Shown: in pieces, positions 1-7,744 of the stretch
Layout: every line of letters begins with the position of its first letter
Position numbering within the stretch: the stretch's first letter is position 1
Assembly (NCBI GenBank): GCA_009779755.1
Contig: WRDO01000015.1
Coordinates: 1-64,000 of the forward strand
Direction of reading: 5' to 3'
Origin: Defluviitaleaceae bacterium
Lineage (GTDB): Bacteria; Bacillota; Clostridia; Lachnospirales; WQUN01
DNA length: 64,000 nt
Program-made: the position numbers and the translations under genes
The notes under the pieces: generated by a model
Told to the model about the DNA's origin: nothing
The model's input: only the letters and a program-made list of their open reading frames with translations
The model's database searches: none

Positions 1-158
1 CTCATCGGTTGGCCTCCCTGTTTCCTGCTTGTCCGCAAACAACAGTTTACAGGTTTCCACCCTTTGGGCCTACCTTTTTCTTCTTCTCCCCTTCCGGGGG
101 GCAGTTGAAGTTACAATCGGGGTCCTTATTTTTGTTAGAATAATTATTTAAACTATTC

Positions 159-187
159 TTGACGTTATTATTAAAACGTGTTATCGT
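159..187 (+). promoter_or_regulatory. Candidate promoter of the antitoxin gene
   Basis: TTGACG (159-164) and TATCGT (182-187) are separated by 17 bp, 37 bp upstream of the antitoxin ATG, whose own AAGGAGG ribosome site follows. The preceding 1-158 contains no gene I can support. Sigma-70 type assignment is inferred from sequence only. Confidence 0.4.
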
Positions 188-223
188 GGTATACATATTT
201 TTTGCCGTCAAGGAGGCGTTCCC

Positions 224-484
224 ATGAATATACACGCTGATGCGATTGTGCCGATCACAGAGGCCACCAAACATTTTAAAGCAACCTGTGATAAGACCAA
301 ACAACTCGGCACTACATTTATTTTCAAAAACAACCGCCCGGACATTGTGATGATGGATATACTACGGTACGAGCAGTTGTTCTATTTGCTGGAAAACCTC
401 GAACATTCGGAAATCGCTTCTCTCGTTGCCGAGCGAAAAGCCAAGGACATCGGTGTGCGGATTCCGATGGATGAAGTCATATAA
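224..484 (+). CDS. Phd/YefM-family antitoxin-like protein, no toxin partner seen
   Basis: The 86-residue protein has the Phd/YefM layout: an N-terminal strand-helix (IVPITEATKHF) followed by a small basic strand, the FKNNRPDIVMMD segment and the RYEQL helix typical of this DNA-binding antitoxin fold. Such proteins dimerise on their own promoter and hold a RelE/ParE/Doc-type toxin inactive through the C-terminal helix. The start is well set by AAGGAGG 8 bp upstream. The usual arrangement has a toxin gene overlapping the 3' end, but the next 80 bp are non-coding and contain the first 43-bp repeat. It is therefore an orphan antitoxin, a remnant, or it pairs with a gene elsewhere. Family assignment is by resemblance, not by search. 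Confidence 0.7.
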   Translation: MNIHADAIVPITEATKHFKATCDKTKQLGTTFIFKNNRPDIVMMDILRYEQLFYLLENLEHSEIASLVAERKAKDIGVRIPMDEVI

Positions 485-493
485 CACCTTCAC

Positions 494-536
494 AGGCTTG
501 TCCTTCCAAGCGGATTTGATATAAGGGAAAAATTGT
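494..536. repeat. 43-bp direct repeat, copy 1
   Basis: AGGCTTGTCCTTCCAAGCGG and the following bases recur at 1238-1280 in the same orientation with only two differences (T/C and A/G). It lies 30 bp past the stop of the minus-strand NUDIX gene. It contains a short dyad GCTTG/CAAGC. Confidence 0.85.
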
Positions 537-565
537 TTGCGGCTTACCAACTATAATCCTCTTTA

Positions 566-1177
566 TCAGTCAAACTGAACTATCCAATTATTATTATAAT
601 AAGCTTCAAAACACATATTTATCTGTTCAATAGTATTTTTTGCGTTCGCTAAATCGGGCAAATCATCAAGAGCAAAAAATCCGCTTTCCGATGTTTCTAC
701 GTTTGGCTTAAACGCTCCGGAAACTATATCACACAGGACAAAAACCTTGCATACACCATATACATATTGAGGTTTGTTATGCTTGTTTCTATCCTGAATA
801 GCAATTATTTTGACAGGCATTACGTCAAGTCCGGCTTCTTCCTTAACTTCCTTTATTGTATTCGATTTCACAGATTCGTTTATATCAATCCAACCGCCCG
901 GTAAAGACCATGTAGTGTGTTCTTTTACCAACAGAATTTTATTTTCTTGGAATACAGCCGCTCTTGTATCCATTTTGGGTGTTTGATATCCGGTTTCGTT
1001 ACAAAATAAATTTTTAACGGTTTCCAAAGGCAAATTTGATTGCTTGCTAATCATTTCGGCGGTGATTTCTCTTATTCTCTCGAAGCGTTCTATATCGTAA
1101 ACATCTTTTGAATAAGCCAATCCTATCTGCGCTATGGATTGCAATTCTACTATCCAATCTATCCACGTTTTTTCCAT
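566..1177 (-). CDS. NUDIX hydrolase with NUDIX_N_2-like N-terminal domain
   Basis: A 203-residue protein with an alpha-helical N-terminal domain (about 1-65) of the type found in ADP-ribose/nucleotide-sugar NUDIX enzymes, then a NUDIX fold (about 68-190). The Nudix box lies at about 95-117 (GWIDINES...KEVKEEAGL). The catalytic Glu pair is present, but the usual Arg of REXXEE is Lys. These enzymes hydrolyse nucleoside diphosphates linked to another moiety (X) using Mg2+; the substrate cannot be told from sequence. The start has AGGTGA upstream. It is monocistronic in AT-rich DNA and followed by a 43-bp repeat shared with the next gene, which suggests an acquired single-gene unit. Confidence 0.85.
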   Translation of the reverse strand: MEKTWIDWIVELQSIAQIGLAYSKDVYDIERFERIREITAEMISKQSNLPLETVKNLFCNETGYQTPKMDTRAAVFQENKILLVKEHTTWSLPGGWIDINESVKSNTIKEVKEEAGLDVMPVKIIAIQDRNKHNKPQYVYGVCKVFVLCDIVSGAFKPNVETSESGFFALDDLPDLANAKNTIEQINMCFEAYYNNNWIVQFD

Positions 1178-1237
1178 TTTATCACCTGTTAAAAATAAAT
1201 TGTATTCGATTGCTATACAAGTTATAGCACATTTTTA

Positions 1238-1280
1238 AGGCTTGTCCTTCCAAGCGGACTTGATATAAGGGAAAAGTTGT
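1238..1280. repeat. 43-bp direct repeat, copy 2
   Basis: Same sequence as 494-536 with 41 of 43 positions identical, placed 45 bp past the stop of the minus-strand APH-like gene. A weaker match (ACAGGCTTATCCGTCCA) occurs at 2333-2349 upstream of that gene, so each of the two genes sits between related repeats. Confidence 0.85.
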
Positions 1281-1324
1281 GCAGTATGGTAGCCGTAGAA
1301 AATGTTTAATACTGTACAGTACAT

Positions 1325-2245
1325 TTAACTAAATGTGATATAGTGCAAATTGTCAAAAAACATTTCCATGCACTTTGCACAAGATACCGCTAAGTCCACG
1401 TTACCACTTTTCGATATCCAAGCCGATACCATAATGCCAATATAAATATACAGATACGGAATAGCTCGCTTTTCGTCGGCAGTTAGTTTGACGATTGAAC
1501 TGTAATTTTCAAAAACACACTTTGCTATTTCAATGCTTCTATGAAACTTTTTCGGATTATCTTTTTCATCCACATAAATAATGCACCACAAAATATAACT
1601 TATGTCATATGCCCTTGCATCTATTTCTGCGATGTCAAAGTCAATAAATCCTTGAAATACCATATTATCATCGAAAAGCATATTACCTCCGTTCAAATCT
1701 TTGTGGTTAATTTGCCGGGGTAATTTTCTGTATAATGTTTCAAAGTTATCTAAGTATTCGAGTACCCTTTTCGATACAGGCAAAGATTTATCTGCGATTT
1801 CACGCTTCACCCAATCATTTAATAAGTGTATGCAATTTGTATCCGGGCACACATCACATTCACAATTGCTAAAAGCAAGAGTTAGTGAAGCGACTAATTT
1901 TCCTATAATCTCCGCTTTCTTGATGTAATCGCCTGTATCAATTTGTGCCGCTTTACCGTTTAGTTTCGTCATTAACGAATAGTAATAATCTCCTTCTTGA
2001 GTATAAAAATCGCCATTTTTTAATGGAATAAATCGAGGCACAAGTATACCTTTTTCGGAAAGCTGCTGTGCCAAACTGATATTCCTTTTACATTGGTCAA
2101 TGTGTGCTGTTTTCTTCAAAATATACTTATCACCAACATTTCGTACTGCTTCATTGTTGCTGACATTTTTCACCGCTCCGTTGTTTGCAATCAATGAAAT
2201 GCCTTGGTATTCGGGTATATTAAATTTTGATAATATTTTATCCAT
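1325..2245 (-). CDS. APH-family (aminoglycoside phosphotransferase-like) kinase
   Basis: A 306-residue protein with the eukaryotic-protein-kinase-like APH fold. The catalytic loop INHKDLNGGNML (about 179-190) supplies H181, D183 and N188, and IDFD (201-204) supplies the metal-binding Asp. The ATP-binding Lys is probably in YILKK near residue 44. The family phosphorylates small-molecule hydroxyls: aminoglycosides, choline, homoserine, 5-methylthioribose and others. A Cys-rich stretch (C128, C130, C133, C138) in the inter-lobe region is unusual and could bind a metal. GGAGGG lies 5 bp before the ATG. The substrate is not predictable, so resistance should not be assumed. The gene is isolated in AT-rich DNA. 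Confidence 0.75.
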   Translation of the reverse strand: MDKILSKFNIPEYQGISLIANNGAVKNVSNNEAVRNVGDKYILKKTAHIDQCKRNISLAQQLSEKGILVPRFIPLKNGDFYTQEGDYYYSLMTKLNGKAAQIDTGDYIKKAEIIGKLVASLTLAFSNCECDVCPDTNCIHLLNDWVKREIADKSLPVSKRVLEYLDNFETLYRKLPRQINHKDLNGGNMLFDDNMVFQGFIDFDIAEIDARAYDISYILWCIIYVDEKDNPKKFHRSIEIAKCVFENYSSIVKLTADEKRAIPYLYIYIGIMVSAWISKSGNVDLAVSCAKCMEMFFDNLHYITFS

Positions 2246-2375
2246 TGTACCCTCCGTTTCCGCAAAAAATCATATTACTTGCGTACCAAATATCATTTGT
2301 TCGCTTGCCTTGCAAAATTTTAACACTCATTTACAGGCTTATCCGTCCACATCAAAACACCGTCAAGGTTTAAAA

Positions 2376-2433
2376 GTCATTTCCTTCGCGTTCTACCCCA
2401 AGCGGGAGAAGGAAGGAAAAGAAATGACCTATA
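2376..2433. other. Imperfect hairpin in the 2246-2666 gene-free stretch
   Basis: GTCATTTCCTTC is mirrored by GAAATGAC with GGAAGGAAAA before it, giving a long imperfect stem. Together with the ~180-bp hairpin element at 2464 it fills most of the 421-bp gap between the APH-like and corrinoid genes; no gene is visible there. It could include the terminator of the corrinoid operon, but no T-run on the minus strand was found. Confidence 0.35.
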
Positions 2434-2463
2434 AAATACCCGAATATTTTTACCGTAAACCAG

Positions 2464-2642
2464 CGGTTGGGGGTGGGGGGATGTGTAAGCGCACCTACGA
2501 AAATCGGGGGGCAAGCGGCGAAGGGCGGGCTTATGTGAAACCGAGAAGGCTCCGCTTGCGGAGACAAGCGGTTTCACTTGCCCGACCGAGCCGATTGCCC
2601 CCCGATTTCGTGAGTGCGCGTCACATCCCCCGCCCCCGACCG
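2464..2642 (+). repeat. ~180-bp palindromic hairpin element, copy C
   Basis: The two halves are imperfect inverted repeats (left CGGTTGGGGGTGGGGGGATG, right half reverse-complement CGGTCGGGGGCGGGGGATG). The arms also align with copies at 40631 and 42828: TAAGC..GC.CCTACG.AAATCGGG on one arm and ACGC.GC..ACGAAAT.GGG on the other. The tip differs from the other copies and forms its own CTCCGC/GCGGAG stem. Imperfect direct repeats (TTTACCGTAAACCA, GTTACCCGTCAACCA) lie close to both ends. Confidence 0.8.
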
Positions 2643-2666
2643 CGGACGTTACCCGTCAACCAAACT

Positions 2667-3311
2667 TCACTTCCGCGCCAATATCGCCTTCTTACATTCC
2701 TCCGCCGCGCTGGCCGCGTCGGGGGTATAAATATCCGCGCCCACGGTCTGCTTAAACGATTCGGATATCGGCGCGCCGCCCACAAGGAAAATCACCTCGT
2801 CACGGCAACCGGCTTCCTCAAATGCCCCGATAATATTCTTCATCTCCTGCATGGTAGTAGTGAGCAGCGCGGACAAAGCAACAGCATCAGCCTTATGCTC
2901 CTTATGCGCCGCAAGGAACTGCTCGGCGGAAACGTCCACGCCCAAATCAATCGCTTCCAATCCCTTGCCCTCGAGCATCAACCGCACGAGGTTTTTGCCG
3001 ATGTCGTGCAGGTCGCCCTTTACCGTGCCGATCAACACCTTACCCACGGCCTTCGCGCCCGCTTCCGCCAGCAGCGGCTTAAGGAGTGCCGTACCCGCGT
3101 TCATGGCGCGCGCGGCTACCAGCACCTCGGGTACATAGACTTCGTTTTCTTGGAACTGCTTGGATATTACATCCATGCCCGCCAGTAAACCCCTGTTTAA
3201 GATTTCCTCCGCGGGTAATCCTTCGGCGATGGCTTGCTCCACCAATGCCTTCACATCGTTTTGTTTGCCTCTTTGCAAAGCGGCCGAAATTTCTTCGTAT
3301 AAATGGCTCAT
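2667..3311 (-). CDS. Corrinoid-binding methyltransferase subunit (MtbC/MttC/MtaC-like)
   Basis: A 214-residue protein with an N-terminal helical cap domain (about 1-88) and a C-terminal B12-binding Rossmann domain. The cobalamin motif DxHxxG is D100-H102-G105 within GDLHDIGKN, with H102 expected as the lower cobalt ligand. The later SALLTTT and VGGAPI segments bind the nucleotide tail. Such proteins carry a methyl group between a substrate-specific methyltransferase and an acceptor such as tetrahydrofolate or coenzyme M. AAGGAGG precedes the start. It is the last gene of a six-gene minus-strand operon, 14 bp after the URO-D family gene, its likely methyltransferase partner. No MtrH-type THF methyltransferase and no reductive activator of the corrinoid are visible. 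Confidence 0.9.
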   Translation of the reverse strand: MSHLYEEISAALQRGKQNDVKALVEQAIAEGLPAEEILNRGLLAGMDVISKQFQENEVYVPEVLVAARAMNAGTALLKPLLAEAGAKAVGKVLIGTVKGDLHDIGKNLVRLMLEGKGLEAIDLGVDVSAEQFLAAHKEHKADAVALSALLTTTMQEMKNIIGAFEEAGCRDEVIFLVGGAPISESFKQTVGADIYTPDAASAAEECKKAILARK

Positions 3312-3325
3312 TGTTTATTTCCTCC

Positions 3326-4450
3326 TTATGATAAACGGCCGAAGAGCCGTTCCTTTTCGTCTAAATAAAACAGGTAATTCTCCCATGTGACGTCGGGCGG
3401 GCAGCGGTGGTCGCAGAAGGGGATAAACCCGCCGCGCTTTACATAGGGTACGAGGGTTTCAAGGTACGAGGTGATCGCTTCGCCACCCTTGATCATTTGC
3501 ATCTTATCCACGCCGCCCATGATGCGCAAGCCCGGATGCGCGTCCAACAGTTCGCCCGGGTGCGCGCAGGAATTAACCTCGTACGGGAACAGGCAGTTAA
3601 TCCCCGAATCGAGGAATACCTTTAACAGGGGACGCACGTCGCCGTCGCAATCGGTATACCACAGGTCAATGCCGCTGTTCGTCAGTTTCTTCGCGATACG
3701 TTTGTACCGCGGCGCGATCACGTCCTCAAAGAATTTCGGGGGGAGTATCGGCCCGTAGTTGAAGCAAATATCCTCCCAGCCGCTGGCGTAGTCGAAATCG
3801 ATGCGCCCCAGCACCGCGTCGAGGTAGTTTTCCATCAGCACGCAAGCGGTCTCCACCATGTCCTCCAGCATTTCGGGGTAGTCCGCGTACGCGTAGCACA
3901 ACCCTTCGAAGGTAAGCATATCGCGGATGTTGCCGATCATGGAGCCCGCGTATATACCCAGCGGATAATCACGCGTCGGCGGGTGCTGTTCGATAAGCTC
4001 CGCCACGTTAGGGCGGCGGGAAGGGGTCGTTGGGTCAAAGCGTTCCCTTTTTACCTTCAGCCAATCATCGGGGGTGGTGATCGATGATTTCGTGTAATGC
4101 GGAATCGTCGCGCTGTGGCTTTCGAATTTTTCCGCCGTTAAGCCGTTATGGTCTTGGATGGTTACCTTTTCGCCGTTGCGGGCGATTACCTTACGCTCGA
4201 AATAGGGGTTCATCCACACGCAATTCCAGCCCGAAACCACATGGATCGGATCGAAGGAAAAAGCGCGGTTGGCTTCCCACTCGTGTTTGATGCCGTTTTT
4301 CGCAAACGCCTCCCACACGGTGTAATTCTCGTCCCAATAACCGAACTCCATATGGAAGGAACGGTCAACGGGTTCGGAGCGCATTTGGCAGTTGAACCGT
4401 TCGCGTGGGGTGAGTTCACCCTTCCACGGCGGTCGGAAGGTTACAGACAT
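3326..4450 (-). CDS. Uroporphyrinogen decarboxylase-family (URO-D) methyltransferase-like protein
   Basis: A 374-residue protein of the URO-D superfamily, which includes haem-pathway HemE and the zinc-dependent methyltransferases MtaA, MtbA and CmuA. The N-terminus lacks the HemE signature. The C-terminal half has GVDKMQMIKGG and the Cys/His-rich FCDHRCPPDVTWENYLFYLD ending typical of the methyltransferase-side groups in anaerobes. With the adjacent corrinoid protein it probably moves a methyl group from a methylated substrate; the compound is unknown. GGAGGAA lies upstream of the ATG, and the first 10 bp overlap the end of the aldo/keto reductase gene. It is not the haem enzyme, as no other haem gene is near. 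Confidence 0.8.
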   Translation of the reverse strand: MSVTFRPPWKGELTPRERFNCQMRSEPVDRSFHMEFGYWDENYTVWEAFAKNGIKHEWEANRAFSFDPIHVVSGWNCVWMNPYFERKVIARNGEKVTIQDHNGLTAEKFESHSATIPHYTKSSITTPDDWLKVKRERFDPTTPSRRPNVAELIEQHPPTRDYPLGIYAGSMIGNIRDMLTFEGLCYAYADYPEMLEDMVETACVLMENYLDAVLGRIDFDYASGWEDICFNYGPILPPKFFEDVIAPRYKRIAKKLTNSGIDLWYTDCDGDVRPLLKVFLDSGINCLFPYEVNSCAHPGELLDAHPGLRIMGGVDKMQMIKGGEAITSYLETLVPYVKRGGFIPFCDHRCPPDVTWENYLFYLDEKERLFGRLS

Positions 4451-5451
4451 CGGAAATATTCCTCCTTATGTTGCCGAAGTAATACGGGTACATCCAATTC
4501 GTACGGGCAGTTCGCCTTACAGTGGCCGCAATCGGTGCAGTCGTCGATTTTGCGCATGTTGGCTTGCCAATCATCGGATTGGAGCACGTCCTTCCTCATA
4601 CGCCCCAGTAAAAACGTCATCCGCGCCGCCATGGGGATGGGGATGCCTGCGGGGCAAGGCAAGCAATACCCGCACGCGCGGCAAAACGCGCCGGCCAATT
4701 CCGCGCGGTCGGCGTCAATCACGGCTTTTAACGGTCCGTCCAATACAAGCGGGTTATTTTCATATAACAGGATTTCATCCAGCTGCCGCATTTCCTGTAT
4801 ACCCCATATGGGTACGATGTTTTCATATTGCCGTAAAAACGCAAACGCGGCGCGGGCGTTTGTAAGGATACCGCCGCACAGCGCCTTCATGCCCAAAATA
4901 CCGACGCCATGCGTGCGGCACAATTCGGCGACCGCCATTTCCCCTTCGGTGGAAAGGTACGAAAACGGGTATTGTAACACGTCGTACAGGTCAGACGTCA
5001 CGGCTTTTTCCGCCACTTCGCGTTTGTGGGACGAAATACCGATATGGCGTACCTTGCCCTGTGCCTTGGCCGCGAGCAACGCGTCATATAACCCGTCCGC
5101 GCCGCCCGGCATGGGTACAAACGCGGGATTGTGGAATTGGAAAACGTCGATGTAATCGGTTCGCATCATTTTTAGGCTGTTTTCGAGGTGCGCCGCCAAG
5201 TCCGACGGGGTTTGCGCACCTGATTTGGTACATAATACGATCCCTTCGCGCTTGTAACCTTCGAACGCGATCCCGATTCTCTCCTCGCTGGTGGTGTATC
5301 CGTTGGCGGTATCGTATACGGTTACGCCGTTTTCGTACGCGCGGCGAAGCAACGCGGTACTCTCTTCGTACGGGATGCGCTGGATGGGGATGCACCCGAA
5401 ACCCGTACGGCCTATGCTCCGATTTGTTTTACCGAACGTGATTTGCTCCAT
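4441..5451 (-). CDS. Aldo/keto reductase with C-terminal 4Fe-4S ferredoxin-type domain
   Basis: A 336-residue protein. The first ~250 residues are an AKR barrel with the catalytic tetrad D47, Y52, K76 and H107 (DTANGY, CTKSG, FQFH). The C-terminus carries two cysteine clusters, CRACGYCLPCP and CTDCGHCKANCP, that can bind 4Fe-4S centres. Such ferredoxin-linked AKRs are common in Clostridia and their substrates are mostly unknown. It lies between the YitT gene (9 bp) and the URO-D gene (10-bp overlap). An inferred role is redox chemistry on the substrate or product of the corrinoid methyl transfer, or electron supply to the corrinoid. GGAGGGG precedes the ATG. Confidence 0.85.
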   Translation of the reverse strand: MEQITFGKTNRSIGRTGFGCIPIQRIPYEESTALLRRAYENGVTVYDTANGYTTSEERIGIAFEGYKREGIVLCTKSGAQTPSDLAAHLENSLKMMRTDYIDVFQFHNPAFVPMPGGADGLYDALLAAKAQGKVRHIGISSHKREVAEKAVTSDLYDVLQYPFSYLSTEGEMAVAELCRTHGVGILGMKALCGGILTNARAAFAFLRQYENIVPIWGIQEMRQLDEILLYENNPLVLDGPLKAVIDADRAELAGAFCRACGYCLPCPAGIPIPMAARMTFLLGRMRKDVLQSDDWQANMRKIDDCTDCGHCKANCPYELDVPVLLRQHKEEYFRCL

Positions 5452-5460
5452 ATACCCCTC

Positions 5461-6336
5461 CTACAATGAATGCGCCGTAAATCCTTCGCCCAATACCTCG
5501 CGCACCTCGGCCACGATCATGAACGCGTTTTTATCCCGTGCGTATACCAGCGTCTTTAATCGCACCAGTTCCCGCGCGGAAATGATGCACATGAGCATAC
5601 CCCGCGGTTCACCCGTGTACATGCCCTGCGCGGAGATCTTCGTCGCGCCGCGGTCGAGTTGTTTGAAGATTTCCGCGGCGATGGCTTCCGATTCGTCGGA
5701 GATAATATAGGCGGCTTTCGCGTAGTTAAAGCCTTCCAACACGGCGTCCGTTACCTTGGCGGCCACGAACACACCTATCACGGCGTACATGGCGCGTTCC
5801 GGCCCGAAGGCGATCAACCCCACGAGGATAACCAAAAAATCGCAGGCGAAAATGAGCTTCCCCATCGAAACGTGCTTAAGTAATTTATTATGCAAAATCG
5901 CAGCCATCAATACCGTGCCGCCCGTGCTGGACATACCGCGGACGATAAACGCCACCCCGATACCGCTGAACACCCCGCCAAACAAAGAACCCAGCAAAAT
6001 ATCGCTGGGTATCGCGGGGAGATAGGACAAGTTTTGCATGGCTACCGAAAACAAGACCATGGTAAAAAGCGAACGGAAGAAAAACGATTTCCCCATTGTT
6101 TTATAACCCAACAGGAACAAGGGTATGTTTAAGGCAAGGTTACTCATCCACAGCGGGACCGCAAAGCCTATCCTGTATGTATAGTCTTCAATGACGATCG
6201 CCAAGCCCGATATGCCGCCCGTAACCAAGTAATGCGGCTGCCAAAAGGATACGAGAGCGAAGGCCATCAAATACGTCCCGCCGATGATTAATAAAAAATC
6301 GCGGATTTGTTGCTTTTTCGTTTGCTTGATATTCAT
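5461..6336 (-). CDS. YitT-family membrane protein (DUF161 + DUF2179)
   Basis: A 291-residue protein with about five to six hydrophobic segments in the first 200 residues, including a glycine-rich GGISGLAIVIE segment. A soluble C-terminal DUF2179 domain follows, with TKISAQGMYTGEPRGMLMCI and the AEVREVLGEGF ending. The family is widespread in Firmicutes, has several paralogues per genome and lacks a firm function; a transport role is only guessed. The ATG follows GGGAGG and abuts the stop of the glycosyltransferase gene. The linkage to the corrinoid genes may be operonic convenience. Confidence 0.85.
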   Translation of the reverse strand: MNIKQTKKQQIRDFLLIIGGTYLMAFALVSFWQPHYLVTGGISGLAIVIEDYTYRIGFAVPLWMSNLALNIPLFLLGYKTMGKSFFFRSLFTMVLFSVAMQNLSYLPAIPSDILLGSLFGGVFSGIGVAFIVRGMSSTGGTVLMAAILHNKLLKHVSMGKLIFACDFLVILVGLIAFGPERAMYAVIGVFVAAKVTDAVLEGFNYAKAAYIISDESEAIAAEIFKQLDRGATKISAQGMYTGEPRGMLMCIISARELVRLKTLVYARDKNAFMIVAEVREVLGEGFTAHSL

Positions 6337-7062
6337 CTACTTGCCTCCCGATACCGCGAATATGAAACGGGGGATATCCAGCATCCTGCGGGCGCGCTTG
6401 GGTTGCGTGATCAAACGGTAGAGCCATTCCAGCCCCAACGCGCGCCAACACTTCGGGGCAAGACGGACATTACCTGCCATGACGTCCATCGTGCCGCCCA
6501 CACACAAGGTAATGCGTACGGGTAAATCGCGGTGGGCCGCCGCCCATATCTCGGCGCGGGGCATTCCGGTGCAGACGAGTAATATATCGGGTTGGGTATC
6601 GTTAATTTCGGACAGGACTTTTTCTTCGGTTTCGTCCCCCGGCGTAAAGTATCCGTGGTGTTGGCCGACGACGGACAACCCGGGGAATCGTTTTTCTATA
6701 TTGGTTTTCGCCCGTTGGGCCACGCCGGGCGCCGCGCCCAAAAAATATGCCGTGGTTTTACGTTTTTGGGAAAGCCTTTCAAATAAGGCGTACGTCACAT
6801 CAAGGCCCCGCACCCTTTCCGGCAGGGGTGTTTTCTTGTACCGCGCGGCAAGCACGATACCCGTGCCGTCCGCCAAGCGTAAATCCGCGTCGGCGATCGC
6901 TTGCGCGAATACGGGGTTACGGAGGGTCAGCATCACGCCTTCGGGGTTGGGCGTTACGACGATGTGATTGCGGTTTTCATATAAATAGGTTTCCAACAAA
7001 TCGAGTGCCTCGTTAAAAGCCAATGCCGCGAAGGGGACGTCAAGGATCGTGACGGTTTTCAT
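6337..7062 (-). CDS. WecG/TagA/CpsF-family glycosyltransferase
   Basis: A 241-residue GT26-type protein. It shows the family pattern TPNPEGVMLTLRNP, RLADGTGIVLAAR with the conserved Asp, AAPGVAQRAK, the LVCTGMPRAEIW segment and GGTMDVMAG..RLAP near the C-terminus. The family includes TagA, which adds N-acetylmannosamine to the lipid-linked disaccharide of wall teichoic acid, and WecG of enterobacterial common antigen. A membrane-associated C-terminal tail (ARRMLDIPRFIFAV) is present. The ATG overlaps the previous gene by 4 nt (ATGA). No other wall teichoic acid genes are near, so the acceptor is uncertain. Confidence 0.88.
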   Translation of the reverse strand: MKTVTILDVPFAALAFNEALDLLETYLYENRNHIVVTPNPEGVMLTLRNPVFAQAIADADLRLADGTGIVLAARYKKTPLPERVRGLDVTYALFERLSQKRKTTAYFLGAAPGVAQRAKTNIEKRFPGLSVVGQHHGYFTPGDETEEKVLSEINDTQPDILLVCTGMPRAEIWAAAHRDLPVRITLCVGGTMDVMAGNVRLAPKCWRALGLEWLYRLITQPKRARRMLDIPRFIFAVSGGK

Positions 7063-7643
7063 TTATTGCGGGTTTTTCGGGGGACGGCGGCTTCCTCGGC
7101 GGGTGCAAATTCGGCGGCACGTTGGGCGTTCAGCTCCCTTTGCCGCCGCAGGTCGGCTTGGATGTTGGCAAAGCATTCCTCGCGGTATTCCTCCAGATAT
7201 TGCTCCAGCTCAGCCATCTTTTGCAACTTTAATTTGGCAAGGTCGTCTATATAGGCTAAGTGCAGACGCTCCCGTTCGGCCATGTCCCGTGCCTTGATCG
7301 ATTCGATTTCCTCCAATAAGGCCAGCTTTTGCCCTTCGATGGCGGCAAGGTCGGCGAACTGGATGGCACGCAGACGCGCCATGTCGGCGGCGGCTTTGCG
7401 CCACGCTTCACTGTCGAGCGGCGGGATGTTGGGGCTTTCACCCTTGCGGGGGCGTCCCCTCCCGCGCTTTGGCGGGGCTTGCGCGGTAGCGGGGGCGGAC
7501 GGGGCGGGTACGGGTACGGCGGCTTCACGCTCGGCTAATAACAGCTCGCGATTTTTCAAATCCTCCCGTATGTTGTCGAGTTCGATTTTCTCTTTGCGTA
7601 ATTGTTCGATGCGTTCGTCTACTATTTTTGAAATCCCTGACAT
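7059..7643 (-). CDS. Coiled-coil protein with AT-hook-like motif, unknown function
   Basis: A 194-residue protein that I cannot assign to a family. Residues ~1-40 and ~85-175 are highly charged heptad-like helices (predicted coiled coil). A Pro/Ala-rich linker separates them and contains KRGRGRPRKG, which matches the AT-hook core GRP with flanking basic residues. The C-terminus is basic. It is the first gene of the minus-strand operon ending with the corrinoid gene and overlaps wecG-like by ATGA. It lies divergent to another charged coiled-coil protein at 7745. A DNA-associated scaffold role is possible but unproven; the motif could be coincidental in a basic linker. Confidence 0.65.
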   Translation of the reverse strand: MSGISKIVDERIEQLRKEKIELDNIREDLKNRELLLAEREAAVPVPAPSAPATAQAPPKRGRGRPRKGESPNIPPLDSEAWRKAAADMARLRAIQFADLAAIEGQKLALLEEIESIKARDMAERERLHLAYIDDLAKLKLQKMAELEQYLEEYREECFANIQADLRRQRELNAQRAAEFAPAEEAAVPRKTRNK

Positions 7644-7744
7644 AACATACCTCTTTCATGCGCGGATACGGTGTTTCCCATTTACTTTGGATTGTAACAT
7701 AATTGTAACGATTATTCGATAAATATTAAAAGGGGTCGATAACC

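Noticed and set aside
47-304. Minus-strand 85-aa ORF at the left edge
   Set aside because: Overlaps the antitoxin start and its promoter, has no ribosome site and low-complexity Asn/Lys content.
494-1280. 43-bp repeats as integron attC sites
   Set aside because: No 7-bp core sites or extended bulged palindrome, and no integrase in the window; kept only as unexplained direct repeats.
2100-3188. Plus-strand ORF of 362 aa
   Set aside because: It runs antisense through the APH-like start, hairpin element C and the corrinoid gene; composition is Arg/Pro/His-rich shadow coding and no ribosome site exists.
4148-5155. Plus-strand ORF of 335 aa
   Set aside because: Antisense to the URO-D and aldo/keto reductase genes, which have clear family motifs.
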